A program made the translations under genes and the position numbers. Under the pieces are notes generated by a model that made no database searches, had not been told where the DNA came from, and worked only from the letters and a program-made list of their open reading frames with translations. Positions 9,001 to 18,003 of a DNA stretch of 64,000 bases are shown one piece after another. Position 1 is the first letter of the stretch. Every line of letters starts with the position of its first letter. Source of the stretch: Vibrio barjaei (lineage in GTDB: Bacteria; Pseudomonadota; Gammaproteobacteria; Enterobacterales; Vibrionaceae); NCBI RefSeq assembly GCF_001639065.2, contig NZ_LQXO02000029.1, positions 1-64,000 on the forward strand, given 5' to 3'.

Positions 9001-9377
9001 GTCGCCTGCTTCTTTAGCTCGAAATCAAACTCATCAGGGAATAAAATAACCCCTTCTTCATTTTGATTTGGGAACACGACCACAGCCAATTCGTCATCTT
9101 CCAAACCATAGGTCCAGCGGCTATGCCATTTATTTAAAGAGATAGCTTCTGCTTTGCAGTGATCCCACTCTCCTGTAGCCCATTGCTCAGCTAGCTCTTG
9201 ATGCGGCCAAACTGGAACACAATCTTCATCTTCCGTGTTTAACATGACACAGCCATGTTCATCGGTCAGAATCCATATCTGACGCTCTTGAACCATAGTC
9301 TTCACACTGTACTTCAGCCGTTTCTCTTCGTCATAGCTGGAGATTTCATCGATTTGCTGTTGCTCTAATGCCATCAC
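8982..9377 (-). CDS. DUF2750 domain protein
   Basis: A 131-aa soluble, acidic protein of the DUF2750 family, whose function is unknown. It is rich in Trp (IWILTDEHG, VPVWPHQELAEQW, WHSRWTYGL), as is usual for the family. Two adjacent ATG codons (9377 and 9374) are possible starts, with AAGG about 10 nt before. The stop codon lies inside a 16-bp tandem duplication (8969-9000). Confidence 0.8.
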   Translation of the reverse strand: MMALEQQQIDEISSYDEEKRLKYSVKTMVQERQIWILTDEHGCVMLNTEDEDCVPVWPHQELAEQWATGEWDHCKAEAISLNKWHSRWTYGLEDDELAVVVFPNQNEEGVILFPDEFDFELKKQATKLSRK

Positions 9378-9403
9378 TGAACACCTTTATGTAGATTCGA
9401 AAA

Positions 9404-9436
9404 TTAAAAAACCCCAGTACCTTAGATACTAGGGCT
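9404..9436 (-). terminator. intrinsic terminator after ppaC
   Basis: On the minus strand CCCTAGTA pairs with TACTGGGG (one G-T pair) around a 7-nt loop and is followed by TTTTTTAATTTT. It lies 20 bp after the ppaC stop and before the DUF2750 start. Confidence 0.85.
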
Positions 9437-9457
9437 TTTTACAAACTTAGTGAATAA

Positions 9458-10363
9458 TTACACCAGCTCGTTCTGAAGCCAAGGCCAACCTTGCTTCTTA
9501 CGACTTAGTGTATTCTCCATCATAAGCATGCCGTTTTCTTCGTGCTTAACCAACTTCTCAGCCCACTCACCTTTGTAGATTAGGCGAGTTTGTGCTGTTG
9601 TAATATCCGTTAGCATTACCGCTGCAAAAGCTAGGCCTTGTTCTTCACAACGACGAGTTAAGTCTGCTTCAAGCGCGTCAATCATGCCATCTACTTGCTC
9701 AAGTGTCGCAAGTTCAACTTGACCAACAACTACATCACGACCGTTGAATGGGTATGCTTTAAGGTCTTTTTCTACTAGCTCAGCTGCAGACAGACCTTCG
9801 ATGTTTGTTTTTGCAATTAGCAGATCTTTGATGAATGCATCAAGATCTTCAACACCTGCGATCTCAGCTAGTTCCGCTACTGCATCTTTATCTTTTTGAG
9901 TACACGTTGGTGAAGCGAAACCTACAGTGTCAGACAAAATTGCAGACATCATTAGGATAGCGAGAGGGCGAGTAATCTCAGCGTTTTCCATCTTGAATAG
10001 ATTGAACAAGATAGTACATGTACAACCTACAGGCCAAATCCAAGCTTCAAGAGGGTTAACGGTCATGACGTCACCTAAACGGTGGTGGTCAACAATACCT
10101 AGAATTTCAGCTTCATTGATATCATCTGGTGCTTGAGCCAGATCGGTGTAATCAACTAACCATACTTTTTCACCAGCAACACTAGTGCGAAGTTCTGGTT
10201 GATCAACACCTGCTGTTGCAAGGATATGTTGAGTTTCACGGTTAATTTCACCTTGGCGAACTGGCTGTGCTTCAAGACCACGAGCTTTTAGAAGTTCTGT
10301 TGCAACGAGTGCTCCACAAATGCTATCACTATCTGGGTTCTTATGACCGACAACTAAAATCAT
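9458..10363 (-). CDS. ppaC: manganese-dependent inorganic pyrophosphatase (family II)
   Basis: Hydrolyses pyrophosphate to phosphate and so drives biosynthetic reactions forward. The 301-aa protein belongs to the DHH phosphoesterases: metal-binding motif GHKNPDSDS (6-14), D-H-H at 92-94, and the C-terminal DHHA2 domain with SRKKQ near the end, which contacts substrate. Family II enzymes prefer Mn2+ (or Co2+). It is divergent from a predicted heavy-metal/Mn transporter, which fits shared manganese physiology. A terminator follows the gene. Confidence 0.96.
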   Translation of the reverse strand: MILVVGHKNPDSDSICGALVATELLKARGLEAQPVRQGEINRETQHILATAGVDQPELRTSVAGEKVWLVDYTDLAQAPDDINEAEILGIVDHHRLGDVMTVNPLEAWIWPVGCTCTILFNLFKMENAEITRPLAILMMSAILSDTVGFASPTCTQKDKDAVAELAEIAGVEDLDAFIKDLLIAKTNIEGLSAAELVEKDLKAYPFNGRDVVVGQVELATLEQVDGMIDALEADLTRRCEEQGLAFAAVMLTDITTAQTRLIYKGEWAEKLVKHEENGMLMMENTLSRKKQGWPWLQNELV

Positions 10364-10510
10364 TTTGCTTCCTAACTAATTCTGATCATCAGGCTCATGC
10401 GCCTGCTTTACATCTCACAAAGGTCGTTACTTTACCTGAATTTCTAAATTTGTCATCGGTTGATGTCAGATTCGTTCTATTTCTTCATGTAGATAACCAT
10501 ATCAATGACA

Positions 10511-10538
10511 TTGAGAATTATTCTCACGTATGTATAAT
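10511..10538 (+). promoter_or_regulatory. promoter of the putative Mn transporter
   Basis: A -35 TTGAGA (10511-10516) and perfect -10 TATAAT (10533-10538) are 16 bp apart. The start point should fall near 10545. Both elements overlap Fur-like palindromes, so bound repressor would block polymerase directly. Confidence 0.65.
10512..10526. promoter_or_regulatory. Fur/Mur-like operator 1
   Basis: TGAGAATTATTCTCA is a perfect 15-bp palindrome, close to the 7-1-7 Fur box form TGATAATNATTATCA. It covers the -35 element. Confidence 0.65.
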
Positions 10539-10554
10539 GATAACAATTCTCATT
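10536..10554. promoter_or_regulatory. Fur/Mur-like operator 2
   Basis: AATGATAACAATTCTCATT, with arms AATGA/TCATT, matches the classic 19-bp Fur box pattern. It overlaps the -10 and the predicted start point, just downstream of operator 1. Confidence 0.6.
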
Positions 10555-10571
10555 TAATATCGGTAAAGTGT

Positions 10572-11813
10572 ATGCAACAGGTAAAAAACCTCGCTATCGT
10601 GAATGGATTAACTATCGACCAGTTCACACCAAAGTATAAGCGTCTCATACTACCTATTGCTATGGCTGCCCTACTCGCGTCTAGCGTTACTAGAGAAGTC
10701 ACAATGAATGCGCTTTCCGATGCTTTCTGGGCCGTCTCCTGCTATGTCGTATTTACTTTAGTCGTTTATCATCGAATATCTCAACTGGTGTCTAGTCAAA
10801 ACCGACTCGTCGAGCTTTACCACCACTCACCAACACATCAAGTTGTCTTTTCTTCGTTGTTAGGGGCTCTGCCCGGCTGTGGTGGTGCCATAATTGTCAC
10901 GACACAGTATGTTTCCGGTAGAGTTGGCTTCGGTTCTGTAGTTGCGGTATTAACCGCAACAATGGGTGATGCCGCATTTTTGATCTTAGCGAGTAAACCT
11001 AGCGTGGGATTAGGCCTTGTCACGATGGGGGTCGCTGTCGGGATGATCTCAGGGCTAATCGTAAACAAAATACACGCTGCCGATTTCCTGCGCCCTAAGT
11101 CCGCTAATCCCTCGGCAAAACGCGTCTCACAAGTAAATAACACAGATAATACCAATCGCACATGTAAAACCACACAGGAATCAACGGGGATTCAAAGAGC
11201 AGCGATAAATCTGCAGGGACTATTCTGGAAGTGGATTATTGTGCCCGCTCTGATCGTTGCCTTTGCCATGTCATTTCAGGTCGACATAAACCAAGTACTT
11301 GGTTTGCCAGCTAACAGTATTGAGTGGACTGGTGCGATCTTAGCCGTGGTAATGATGCTTTTGTGGGCCTTCACCAAAGAAATCAACGACTATCAAAGTA
11401 CGGTCGCGGAAGACGCTAAAATCGCGTCATCACACCCAATGCAAAAAGCAGCACAAGACACTCATTTTGTAAGTGCTTGGGTCATAGTGGCGTTTTTGTT
11501 TTTTGAGCTAAGTGTCCACTTCGCACATATCGATTTAGGTTCGGCGCTATCTGGTTATGGCGTTTATATGCCTCTTGTAGGGATGCTGGTTGGTTTACTA
11601 CCTGGTTGCGGACCGCAAATTTTGGTAACTAGTCTTTATATTACTGGTGCGATGCCAATGTCCGCGCAAATTTCGAATGCCATTTCTAATGATGGGGATG
11701 CTTTGTTTCCTGCTATCGCACTCGCTCCTAAAGCTGCGCTAGCGGCTACATTTTACTCGGCAATACCCGCAATCGTCGTCGGTTACGGGTATTACTGGCT
11801 GGTTGAACTATAA
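10572..11813 (+). CDS. putative heavy-metal/manganese transporter (ArsP_2-like, about 10 TM)
   Basis: A 413-aa polytopic membrane protein. Both halves carry the same signature in the same order: ALPGCGGAIIVTTQYVSG then MGDAAF, and LLPGCGPQILVTSLYITG then NDGDALF. This points to an internal duplication with a cysteine-containing PGCG motif as candidate metal site. The halves are joined by a hydrophilic Asn/Thr-rich loop. An ATG at 10530 in frame lies inside the promoter; ATG 10572 has GGTAA just upstream and lies after the predicted start point, so I chose it. Transport direction and metal are inferred from family and from the neighbouring Mn-dependent pyrophosphatase. Confidence 0.72.
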   Translation: MQQVKNLAIVNGLTIDQFTPKYKRLILPIAMAALLASSVTREVTMNALSDAFWAVSCYVVFTLVVYHRISQLVSSQNRLVELYHHSPTHQVVFSSLLGALPGCGGAIIVTTQYVSGRVGFGSVVAVLTATMGDAAFLILASKPSVGLGLVTMGVAVGMISGLIVNKIHAADFLRPKSANPSAKRVSQVNNTDNTNRTCKTTQESTGIQRAAINLQGLFWKWIIVPALIVAFAMSFQVDINQVLGLPANSIEWTGAILAVVMMLLWAFTKEINDYQSTVAEDAKIASSHPMQKAAQDTHFVSAWVIVAFLFFELSVHFAHIDLGSALSGYGVYMPLVGMLVGLLPGCGPQILVTSLYITGAMPMSAQISNAISNDGDALFPAIALAPKAALAATFYSAIPAIVVGYGYYWLVEL

Positions 11814-11818
11814 TTCGG

Positions 11819-13570
11819 TCAATTAGCTAAGTGCATGACCGATACGATTGCACGACTGTCTAAACCTCGATTAACCGGAATAATCTGGATCTGAACCGGT
11901 TCTTTATTGAGTTTCTCTCCCGTCCAGTAATCGAACCAGTCACAAGGTAATTCAGCGGTCAGGGTGTACTCCGTTACATCATCGTCATAGTGGAACAAAC
12001 AATGCACTCTGCGTTCCTCTGACAGCTTCAACGTTGCGTGATTCATCGACAGTGATGTAAATGTTGACGCATTGGTCGAGTGTCGCTGGCGTGACACCAG
12101 CCGTGCGAGCGTTTCCTCAGCAAATGGCGTGAGTTCTGGTAATGGATCTCCTGATAACAACAATCCGCCACTCGCCAGCAGAACATTACGATGGAATTCG
12201 TAACTGGCTCTATCAGTGCCTTGATTAGGCAGTGAAGTGAACGTGGCACAATCTGGGTCAATTAACCACAGCCTCTGATGTTGCCAACTGCGATAGAACG
12301 TCTCTTTGGCAATTTGCTCAAATCGATGTGGATCGCGTTCTACATCATCAGAAACACGCATTGCATCAACCAACCCAAGTGAAGGCCACATTGGTGCGTT
12401 GCAACCCAGAACCAAAGCGTCGCCAGCACCTTCGTTTATTGCCGCCATACCTAGACGATAAGCTTCAACCCCAGTAACACCTTTCTGGTAACGTTGACCT
12501 TTTAAGGTTCCCCAATAGTTAGCATCCAGTTTGAACAGCTCCACACCCCACTCTTCTCTCATGGTTTTAACAACACGAGTTAAGTGTTCTTGAACTTCCG
12601 GATGTGATGCATCAAGGATGTACCATGGCGTACAGCGCCAACCACCATAAGTAATATCTTCCGCCTTAAGCAGTTCACCATTGTCATGCTTTAGAAACCA
12701 TTCAGGGTGATTTTTAAATACTTCCGATTCTGCTTGAGCGATAAATGGTGCCATCCATATGGCCGGTTTTTTTCCTTTTTCACGAATATTGTTGATCAGT
12801 GATTTTACGCCACCTTCAAATTTGTCCGACGGTGTTAACCAATCTCCCATAAAAGATTGGTAACCGTCATCAAGCAGCACCCACTCTAAGTCAAACATCT
12901 TATCAGCCATGATTTCGACGTTTTCCAGCACGTTTTGTTTAGTTACATCGGCATAGTATGCGTACCAAGAGCACCAACCGATAGGACTGTCTCCTGAGAC
13001 ACCGATTCTGGTGGGATGATGATTTGAAATGAGGTTCGCGTATTCGTTGTAGACCGACTCTAGGCTATCGCCGTGCAAGACCGTTAGCGATTCCAGTTGG
13101 TTGTTTTCCCAATGCTGCGGAGAGCTTTCTTCACCATCAATCAAAGCCACAATGTCTACGCCATGACCGGTATGTTGCAGTTCAAAATAACCTGCGAAGC
13201 GATGGCATGAGGTAAAACCATATAAGTGAAAGCCAGTAGACTGCTCAACAACCAGATAATTGTAGAAACGGCGCGGAGCATCTTCGGGATATATGCGATA
13301 GCTACTGTTGTTATCTGGGCATCGGCCTATATCAATAAAACCATCCAGTTTTCCTGCGGTTTGACACAACATTTGGAAGCCATCACCAAGAACGTACGCC
13401 CCAGATTCGATCTGATTTTCAAACTGCACTAATGCGGTACGGGACGACAAAGGAGAGAAATGAAGACTGACATTTTCAAAATGCAGCTCTTTGCCTTGTT
13501 TGGTTACCTTAATTTCAGGATTGATAGCCAATGCATCAAGCTCTTGAGATACAGGGATATATTCGGTCAT
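11819..13570 (-). CDS. alpha-galactosidase, glycoside hydrolase family 36-like
   Basis: Predicted to cleave terminal alpha-galactosides such as melibiose or raffinose. The 583-aa protein has an N-terminal beta-sandwich, a (beta/alpha)8 barrel with WVLLDDGYQ and WMAPFIAQ, the nucleophile Asp in LFKLDANYW (about residue 350) and the acid/base Asp in RVSDDVERD (about 407). There is no signal peptide, so it acts in the cytoplasm. An ATG at 13585 is in frame, but GAGGG directly precedes the ATG at 13570 (MTEYIPV). No sugar transporter, galactose gene or regulator lies beside it, unusual for such an enzyme. It follows the torECA terminator on the same strand. Confidence 0.85.
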   Translation of the reverse strand: MTEYIPVSQELDALAINPEIKVTKQGKELHFENVSLHFSPLSSRTALVQFENQIESGAYVLGDGFQMLCQTAGKLDGFIDIGRCPDNNSSYRIYPEDAPRRFYNYLVVEQSTGFHLYGFTSCHRFAGYFELQHTGHGVDIVALIDGEESSPQHWENNQLESLTVLHGDSLESVYNEYANLISNHHPTRIGVSGDSPIGWCSWYAYYADVTKQNVLENVEIMADKMFDLEWVLLDDGYQSFMGDWLTPSDKFEGGVKSLINNIREKGKKPAIWMAPFIAQAESEVFKNHPEWFLKHDNGELLKAEDITYGGWRCTPWYILDASHPEVQEHLTRVVKTMREEWGVELFKLDANYWGTLKGQRYQKGVTGVEAYRLGMAAINEGAGDALVLGCNAPMWPSLGLVDAMRVSDDVERDPHRFEQIAKETFYRSWQHQRLWLIDPDCATFTSLPNQGTDRASYEFHRNVLLASGGLLLSGDPLPELTPFAEETLARLVSRQRHSTNASTFTSLSMNHATLKLSEERRVHCLFHYDDDVTEYTLTAELPCDWFDYWTGEKLNKEPVQIQIIPVNRGLDSRAIVSVMHLAN

Positions 13571-13598
13571 TGAACCCTCGACCATAAATTAGGAAGTT

Positions 13599-13621
13599 AC
13601 CTAATAAGTATATTGTTAGGT
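13599..13621. promoter_or_regulatory. palindrome upstream of the alpha-galactosidase gene
   Basis: ACCTAA (13599-13604) and TTAGGT (13616-13621) form an inverted repeat around an 11-bp AT-rich core that contains, on the minus strand, a TATACT resembling a -10. It could be an operator for a repressor encoded elsewhere; no family is assigned. Confidence 0.35.
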
Positions 13622-13652
13622 AAAAAAAAACCCATCCTAATGGATGGGTTTT
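13622..13652 (-). terminator. intrinsic terminator after torECA
   Basis: On the minus strand CCCATCC and GGATGGG form a 7-bp stem, extended by A-T pairs, with an ATTA loop and a run of nine T. It lies 36 bp after the torA stop. Confidence 0.92.
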
Positions 13653-13687
13653 GTGTACTAGTTAAAACTATGGGAGACCAATTGCAG

Positions 13688-16150
13688 TTAAGCCACTTCG
13701 ATCGGTCCGCCGAACGACGTCACTGGCGGCACTTTGCCTGTGAACTTCTCGAAGTTTACAAGACAAGTATTTGCAGACGTCGCCTGTGCCAGCTCAGAAG
13801 AAGGAATATCTTGAGTTAGCGTGTTTGGATCACCATAGGTATCGATCGCACCGATTTTTTCGTTTAGAGGACCATACCAAGCACCCTCTTCAATACGAAC
13901 CACACCAGGTGCATAGCTATCAGTAACCACAGCACCCGCTAGAAGCTGACCACGGTCATTGAATACGCGAACTAAATCACCGTCTTTAATGCCTTTTGCT
14001 TTTGCATCTTGAGGGTTGATGTAGATTGGTTCACGCCCCTGCACAGCATAAGTCGCGCGGAATTCTTCAGATTCACACATTTGTGAGTGAAGACGCTTGT
14101 CCGGGTGGCACGATTGTAGCCAGTACGGGTGCTTGTCAGAACCAGGACCGCCATGTGAACGCTCAGACTTTTCAAACCACATTGGGTGCTCTTGGCAATA
14201 TTCGTAACCCATGTTGCCGATGGTGCGGCTAGTGATTTCGATAAAGCCTGAAGGCGTACCCAGTGCATTGATCTCTGGATCTTCACGGAAGTCAGCGTGG
14301 CGAACCCAAGGTTTACCAGTACCGAAGTCAAGGAAGCCTTTTTCCCAGAACTCTTCAAACTCCGGCAATTCAAACTTGCCTTTGTTCGCTTCTTTACAGT
14401 TGTTATAAAGCGACTTAACCCATTCCATTTCAGACATACCACGCGTGTAATCATCTGAACGACCCCAACGACGAGTAAGCTCAGTCATGATCTCGAAGTC
14501 TGTCTTAGATTGGAACAGCGGGTCAACCAGTTTATGCATCGCGATCAGACCACGGCCTGAGTATGCACCATAACCATCAATATCGTTACGTTCCCACTGA
14601 GTACAAGCAGGTAATACGATGTCAGAGAAACGACACGTTGCCGTCCAAGCAAAGTCAACAGCGACCACAGTGTGAAGGTTACGGAACGCTTTCTTCATGC
14701 GGTTGCGATCTTGGTGGTGATGCCATGGGTTGTTGCCACTAAACACCATCATCTTAAGATCTGGTAGCGTCACAACAGAACCGTTTGAATTGATCTTCTT
14801 ACCCGGTTCCACAAGACTATCGACCCAACGCGCGACAGGAATAACTCGGCTGTAACCGTTAAAGTCTTGGTTGGTGTACTTAGGCTTTTGACCTTGGTCG
14901 ATGTTCAACGGGAATGAACCCGGTGCTGCGAAGCCTGTTGATGGTACGCCAATACCTGAGTAGTGGTGACCATATGATACACCGCCGCCTGGCAGACCGA
15001 TTTGACCAATCATTGAGGCAAGTACGGCACCCATCCAGTATGGTTGCTCACCATGTTCTTGGCGCTGTACACACCAACCGAAAAGGATTTGAGTGCGGCC
15101 TTGAACCAGCATACGTGCAAACTCACGAATCTTGTCCGCTGGAACACCACAGATGTCTGCAGCCCACTCTGGAGTCTTCTCAACCTTGTCTTTGGTCTCA
15201 CCCTGAACGTACTTGATGAAGTCTTCGAAACCTAGGCAATACGTATCGATGAACTTTTTATCATACAAGTCTTCGTTATAAAGAGTGTGAGCCATACCTA
15301 GCATGAACGCCACGTCTGTTTGCGGGTTCACATATAGGTGTTCGTTTTCTAGATAGCGTTGAGTCTTGTTTTTAACTGGGTCAACAGAAATAACATTGAT
15401 CTCTTTCTTCGCTACTTTTTCTTTAAGCTGTTCTAGGTAAGCAAACGACTCATGGGTTTCACAAGTCCAACCTACCTGCAGGTTTTTCACTGGATCGTTA
15501 GCCCAAAGAATAATGTTGTCACTATTCTCAAGGATCAGTTCCCAAGACGTACCCTGTGCGTAAACTTCTGTAGAGCCAAGCACGTAAGGTAGGATTGTCT
15601 GACCCGCACCAGTTGAGTAGTCGCCCACTTTCTTAACAGAATAGCCGTGTAGGCCCATGGCACGCATCATGTGGTTAGTACAGCTGTGGAACTGACCTGT
15701 TTGACGCCAACCTGTTTGACCTGTGTGCAGTGCCCATGGACCGTAATCTTTCTGAACACGCTCTAGTTCACGGTAGAACAAGTCAAGTGCCTCATCCCAC
15801 GTCACACGTACAAAACGGTTGTTACCACGAGTTTCGGCAGCATATTTGTGCTTCTTCAACCAATCAAGGCGAACCATTGGGTAACGCACACGTGATGGGC
15901 TGTAAATAATACCCTTAATGCCGTTAAGCATGTCAGTTGGGTACTTATCAAGTTCTAAAGGTTTGATTTCTTGAACTTTTCCGCCCCATACACGGGCGCG
16001 AAACGCGCCCCAGTGAGAACCAGATGTCTTCCAAGTACCATCAGTTTCCGCTGCACTTGCAGACGCCGAAGCCAGCAAACTTGGTCCAATTAGTGCTGCT
16101 GCACTTGAGCCAGCTGCGCCTTTAAGGAAGCTTCTTCTTGTAATTGCCAT
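13688..16150 (-). CDS. torA: trimethylamine-N-oxide reductase, molybdoenzyme subunit
   Basis: Periplasmic terminal reductase of anaerobic respiration, reducing TMAO to trimethylamine with electrons from TorC. The 820-aa protein begins with a Tat signal peptide (RRSFLKG at 5-11, then a hydrophobic stretch and ASASA cleavage region), so it is exported folded with its bis-MGD molybdenum cofactor. The Mo ligand is Ser179 in GDYSTGAGQ, typical of the DMSO/TMAO reductase family. The C-terminal domain forms the cofactor-binding barrel. It lies 23 bp after torC. The chaperone TorD is not in the window. Confidence 0.96.
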   Translation of the reverse strand: MAITRRSFLKGAAGSSAAALIGPSLLASASASAAETDGTWKTSGSHWGAFRARVWGGKVQEIKPLELDKYPTDMLNGIKGIIYSPSRVRYPMVRLDWLKKHKYAAETRGNNRFVRVTWDEALDLFYRELERVQKDYGPWALHTGQTGWRQTGQFHSCTNHMMRAMGLHGYSVKKVGDYSTGAGQTILPYVLGSTEVYAQGTSWELILENSDNIILWANDPVKNLQVGWTCETHESFAYLEQLKEKVAKKEINVISVDPVKNKTQRYLENEHLYVNPQTDVAFMLGMAHTLYNEDLYDKKFIDTYCLGFEDFIKYVQGETKDKVEKTPEWAADICGVPADKIREFARMLVQGRTQILFGWCVQRQEHGEQPYWMGAVLASMIGQIGLPGGGVSYGHHYSGIGVPSTGFAAPGSFPLNIDQGQKPKYTNQDFNGYSRVIPVARWVDSLVEPGKKINSNGSVVTLPDLKMMVFSGNNPWHHHQDRNRMKKAFRNLHTVVAVDFAWTATCRFSDIVLPACTQWERNDIDGYGAYSGRGLIAMHKLVDPLFQSKTDFEIMTELTRRWGRSDDYTRGMSEMEWVKSLYNNCKEANKGKFELPEFEEFWEKGFLDFGTGKPWVRHADFREDPEINALGTPSGFIEITSRTIGNMGYEYCQEHPMWFEKSERSHGGPGSDKHPYWLQSCHPDKRLHSQMCESEEFRATYAVQGREPIYINPQDAKAKGIKDGDLVRVFNDRGQLLAGAVVTDSYAPGVVRIEEGAWYGPLNEKIGAIDTYGDPNTLTQDIPSSELAQATSANTCLVNFEKFTGKVPPVTSFGGPIEVA

Positions 16151-16173
16151 TTTATTACTCCAATTGACGTCTA

Positions 16174-17355
16174 TTAGTGGTGACCTTCAGAATAATCTGA
16201 AGAGTGCTTCTGTAGATACTTAAGAACAAGCGCTTCTGTATCTGTATCGAAGTTCACGAATGCGATCATACCGTCTAGCATACCTACCCAACCGTTAGCA
16301 CTGAAGTGCGCAACATCCGGTTGTGTGTGACATGTAGAACAGTTAGTTTGATACGCTTCACCAGCTGCATCCCAAATTGGATTGAAGTCAGACACCATAG
16401 AACCTTGTTTCATCCAAAGATCCACGGCAACTTTCTCCCAAGGAAGACCCGTTAACTCATCTTCTTTCTTCTCGCCGACATGAACGTCACTGCTCTGAGA
16501 TACTTCACGAGTTAGAATCGCGGTAGAAATGTTCTTACCAAAGTCTTCTTGAATAACGCGACCAAAGCCTTTCGCTTTACGCCAGCCATCAATTTCAACT
16601 TTAATCATGTCACCTTTCACATCCAGGATTTCAACTTTACTTGCTGGGCTTAGTAGACCCGCTTCAGTTGTGCCCGTTTCATCTGTATAAAGAGGCAAAT
16701 GACGAATGGACACCACTTCACCGCCTTTAGAGTAAGACGTGCTATTTGCAACTTGCTCTAGGTCACCCACAATACCGCTTGCTTTAGCCATATCTTTAGG
16801 CAAGTTGTGCGCAATACCTTTGTGACAGTCAACGCAGCTTTGGTCACGTTCAGCCGCTGATTTCATTTGGATACGAGCCGTTGGAGACATTTGCTCAAAG
16901 TCCATTGACTCATAGTTGTGACAGTTTTTACATTCTAAAGATTTGTTGGCAGAGAAACGATCCCACTCGTGGCGAGCAAGTTCGAAACGACGCGCTTCGA
17001 ATTTCTCTGGTGTATCTAGGTCGCCAAATACTTGCGCGAATACTTCTTTAGAAGCCTGCATCTTACGAGCAATTTTGTCCGTCCAGTTATGAGGAACGTG
17101 ACAGTCTGGACAAGTAGCACGAACACCAGAGTGGTTTTTCCAGTGTACGGTTTCTTGTAGCTCTACGTATACGTTGTCACGCATCGTGTGACAACTGATG
17201 CAGAATTCTTCTGTGTTTGTTGCTTCTAGCGCAGTGTTAAAACCACCCCAGAAAATAACACCTGCGATAAAACCACCAGCAGTCAACACACCTAAGCTGA
17301 TGTGCACTGCAGGGCGACTGATAGTACGCCAAAGTTTGATTAAAAAGGATTTCAT
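16174..17355 (-). CDS. torC: pentahaem c-type cytochrome TorC
   Basis: Membrane-anchored cytochrome that oxidises menaquinol and feeds TorA. The 393-aa protein has an uncleaved N-terminal anchor (about residues 16-38), four CxxCH sites in the NapC/NirT-like half (CISCH at 52-56, CPDCH at 82-86, CKNCH, CVDCH) and a fifth, CSTCH, in the C-terminal domain that docks with TorA. Five haem sites is the expected number for TorC. It lies 44 bp after torE and just before torA. Confidence 0.96.
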   Translation of the reverse strand: MKSFLIKLWRTISRPAVHISLGVLTAGGFIAGVIFWGGFNTALEATNTEEFCISCHTMRDNVYVELQETVHWKNHSGVRATCPDCHVPHNWTDKIARKMQASKEVFAQVFGDLDTPEKFEARRFELARHEWDRFSANKSLECKNCHNYESMDFEQMSPTARIQMKSAAERDQSCVDCHKGIAHNLPKDMAKASGIVGDLEQVANSTSYSKGGEVVSIRHLPLYTDETGTTEAGLLSPASKVEILDVKGDMIKVEIDGWRKAKGFGRVIQEDFGKNISTAILTREVSQSSDVHVGEKKEDELTGLPWEKVAVDLWMKQGSMVSDFNPIWDAAGEAYQTNCSTCHTQPDVAHFSANGWVGMLDGMIAFVNFDTDTEALVLKYLQKHSSDYSEGHH

Positions 17356-17399
17356 GACTAACTCTCTTGAATATCGTAAATGAATAAAGGGCTATGGAA

Positions 17400-17576
17400 T
17401 TAGCCGTGTACACCAGGAGGACCAAATACGAAGATTTGAAGCATCCAAACGATAAATCCGTAACCACCTACGATGGCTACACTCAAAAGAGGGAAGAAGA
17501 CGGCGCAGATGAAGAAAAATGATTTCCACTCCATACCATGCTTTTCAGCACTCTCAACTTTGTTAACATCACTCAT
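17400..17576 (-). CDS. torE: TorE, small NapE-like membrane protein
   Basis: A 58-aa protein with one hydrophobic segment (FFFICAVFFPLLSVAIVGGY) and a conserved tail ending FGPPGVHG, as in TorE/NapE proteins found first in tor and nap operons of vibrios and shewanellae. Its exact role in TMAO respiration is not known. The frame extends upstream to 17633, but the ATG at 17576 (MSDVNKVES) has AGGC upstream and gives the family length. It heads the torE-torC-torA operon. Confidence 0.88.
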   Translation of the reverse strand: MSDVNKVESAEKHGMEWKSFFFICAVFFPLLSVAIVGGYGFIVWMLQIFVFGPPGVHG

Positions 17577-18003
17577 ACATTTGCCTATTTTGTATCGTGT
17601 ATAGTTTGCGAATTGCGCTAGTTTGCAACTCAATTATTTAATATCTCTATTGGAAAATGCTAAACCATACTAACCGTGTGGTTCAATCAATTCCGACCAT
17701 TCATACCTTATTAATCAACCGTTTTTTGAGTTCATCCAGAGTTGTATTTAATTAAAAATCGATGTGTAATTTTGTTAACAGTTATGAAAAAATAATATCG
17801 TTATAAGTATGTGAAAGACATTACAACTTTGCAACTTTAACCCTTTGGAGTGAGTTCTAAAATTCGATTTTTGACGTGAGATTTTTAGATTTAGATGACG
17901 ATTTTGTTAATAAAATGTATCTAGATCTCGTTTAAAAATAGGTGGTTAAGCATTCAGTTTGCGGTAGAATTTAGCTTCTCGAACACCACTAAATGGGGTC
18001 AAT
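17577..18003. other. divergent regulatory region torECA / fetB-like gene
   Basis: A 427-bp AT-rich region holding the promoters of both directions. A CRP-like site lies at 17810-17825. A weak TorR-box-like CCATTCATAC occurs near 17697, too weak to call. No convincing FNR box and no ORF were found. Confidence 0.5.
17810..17825. promoter_or_regulatory. CRP-like site
   Basis: TGTGA-N6-TTACA matches the CRP consensus TGTGA-N6-TCACA with one mismatch. It lies about 235 bp from torE and 180 bp from the permease gene, so its target is unclear. Confidence 0.4.

Noticed and set aside
10530..10571. Upstream ATG extending the Mn transporter by 14 residues
   Set aside because: It lies in the -10/operator region, before the expected transcript start point, and has no ribosome site.
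17690..17706. TorR-box-like CCATTCATAC upstream of torE
   Set aside because: Only 7 of 10 positions match the recalled CTGTTCATAT box, and no tandem copy is present.
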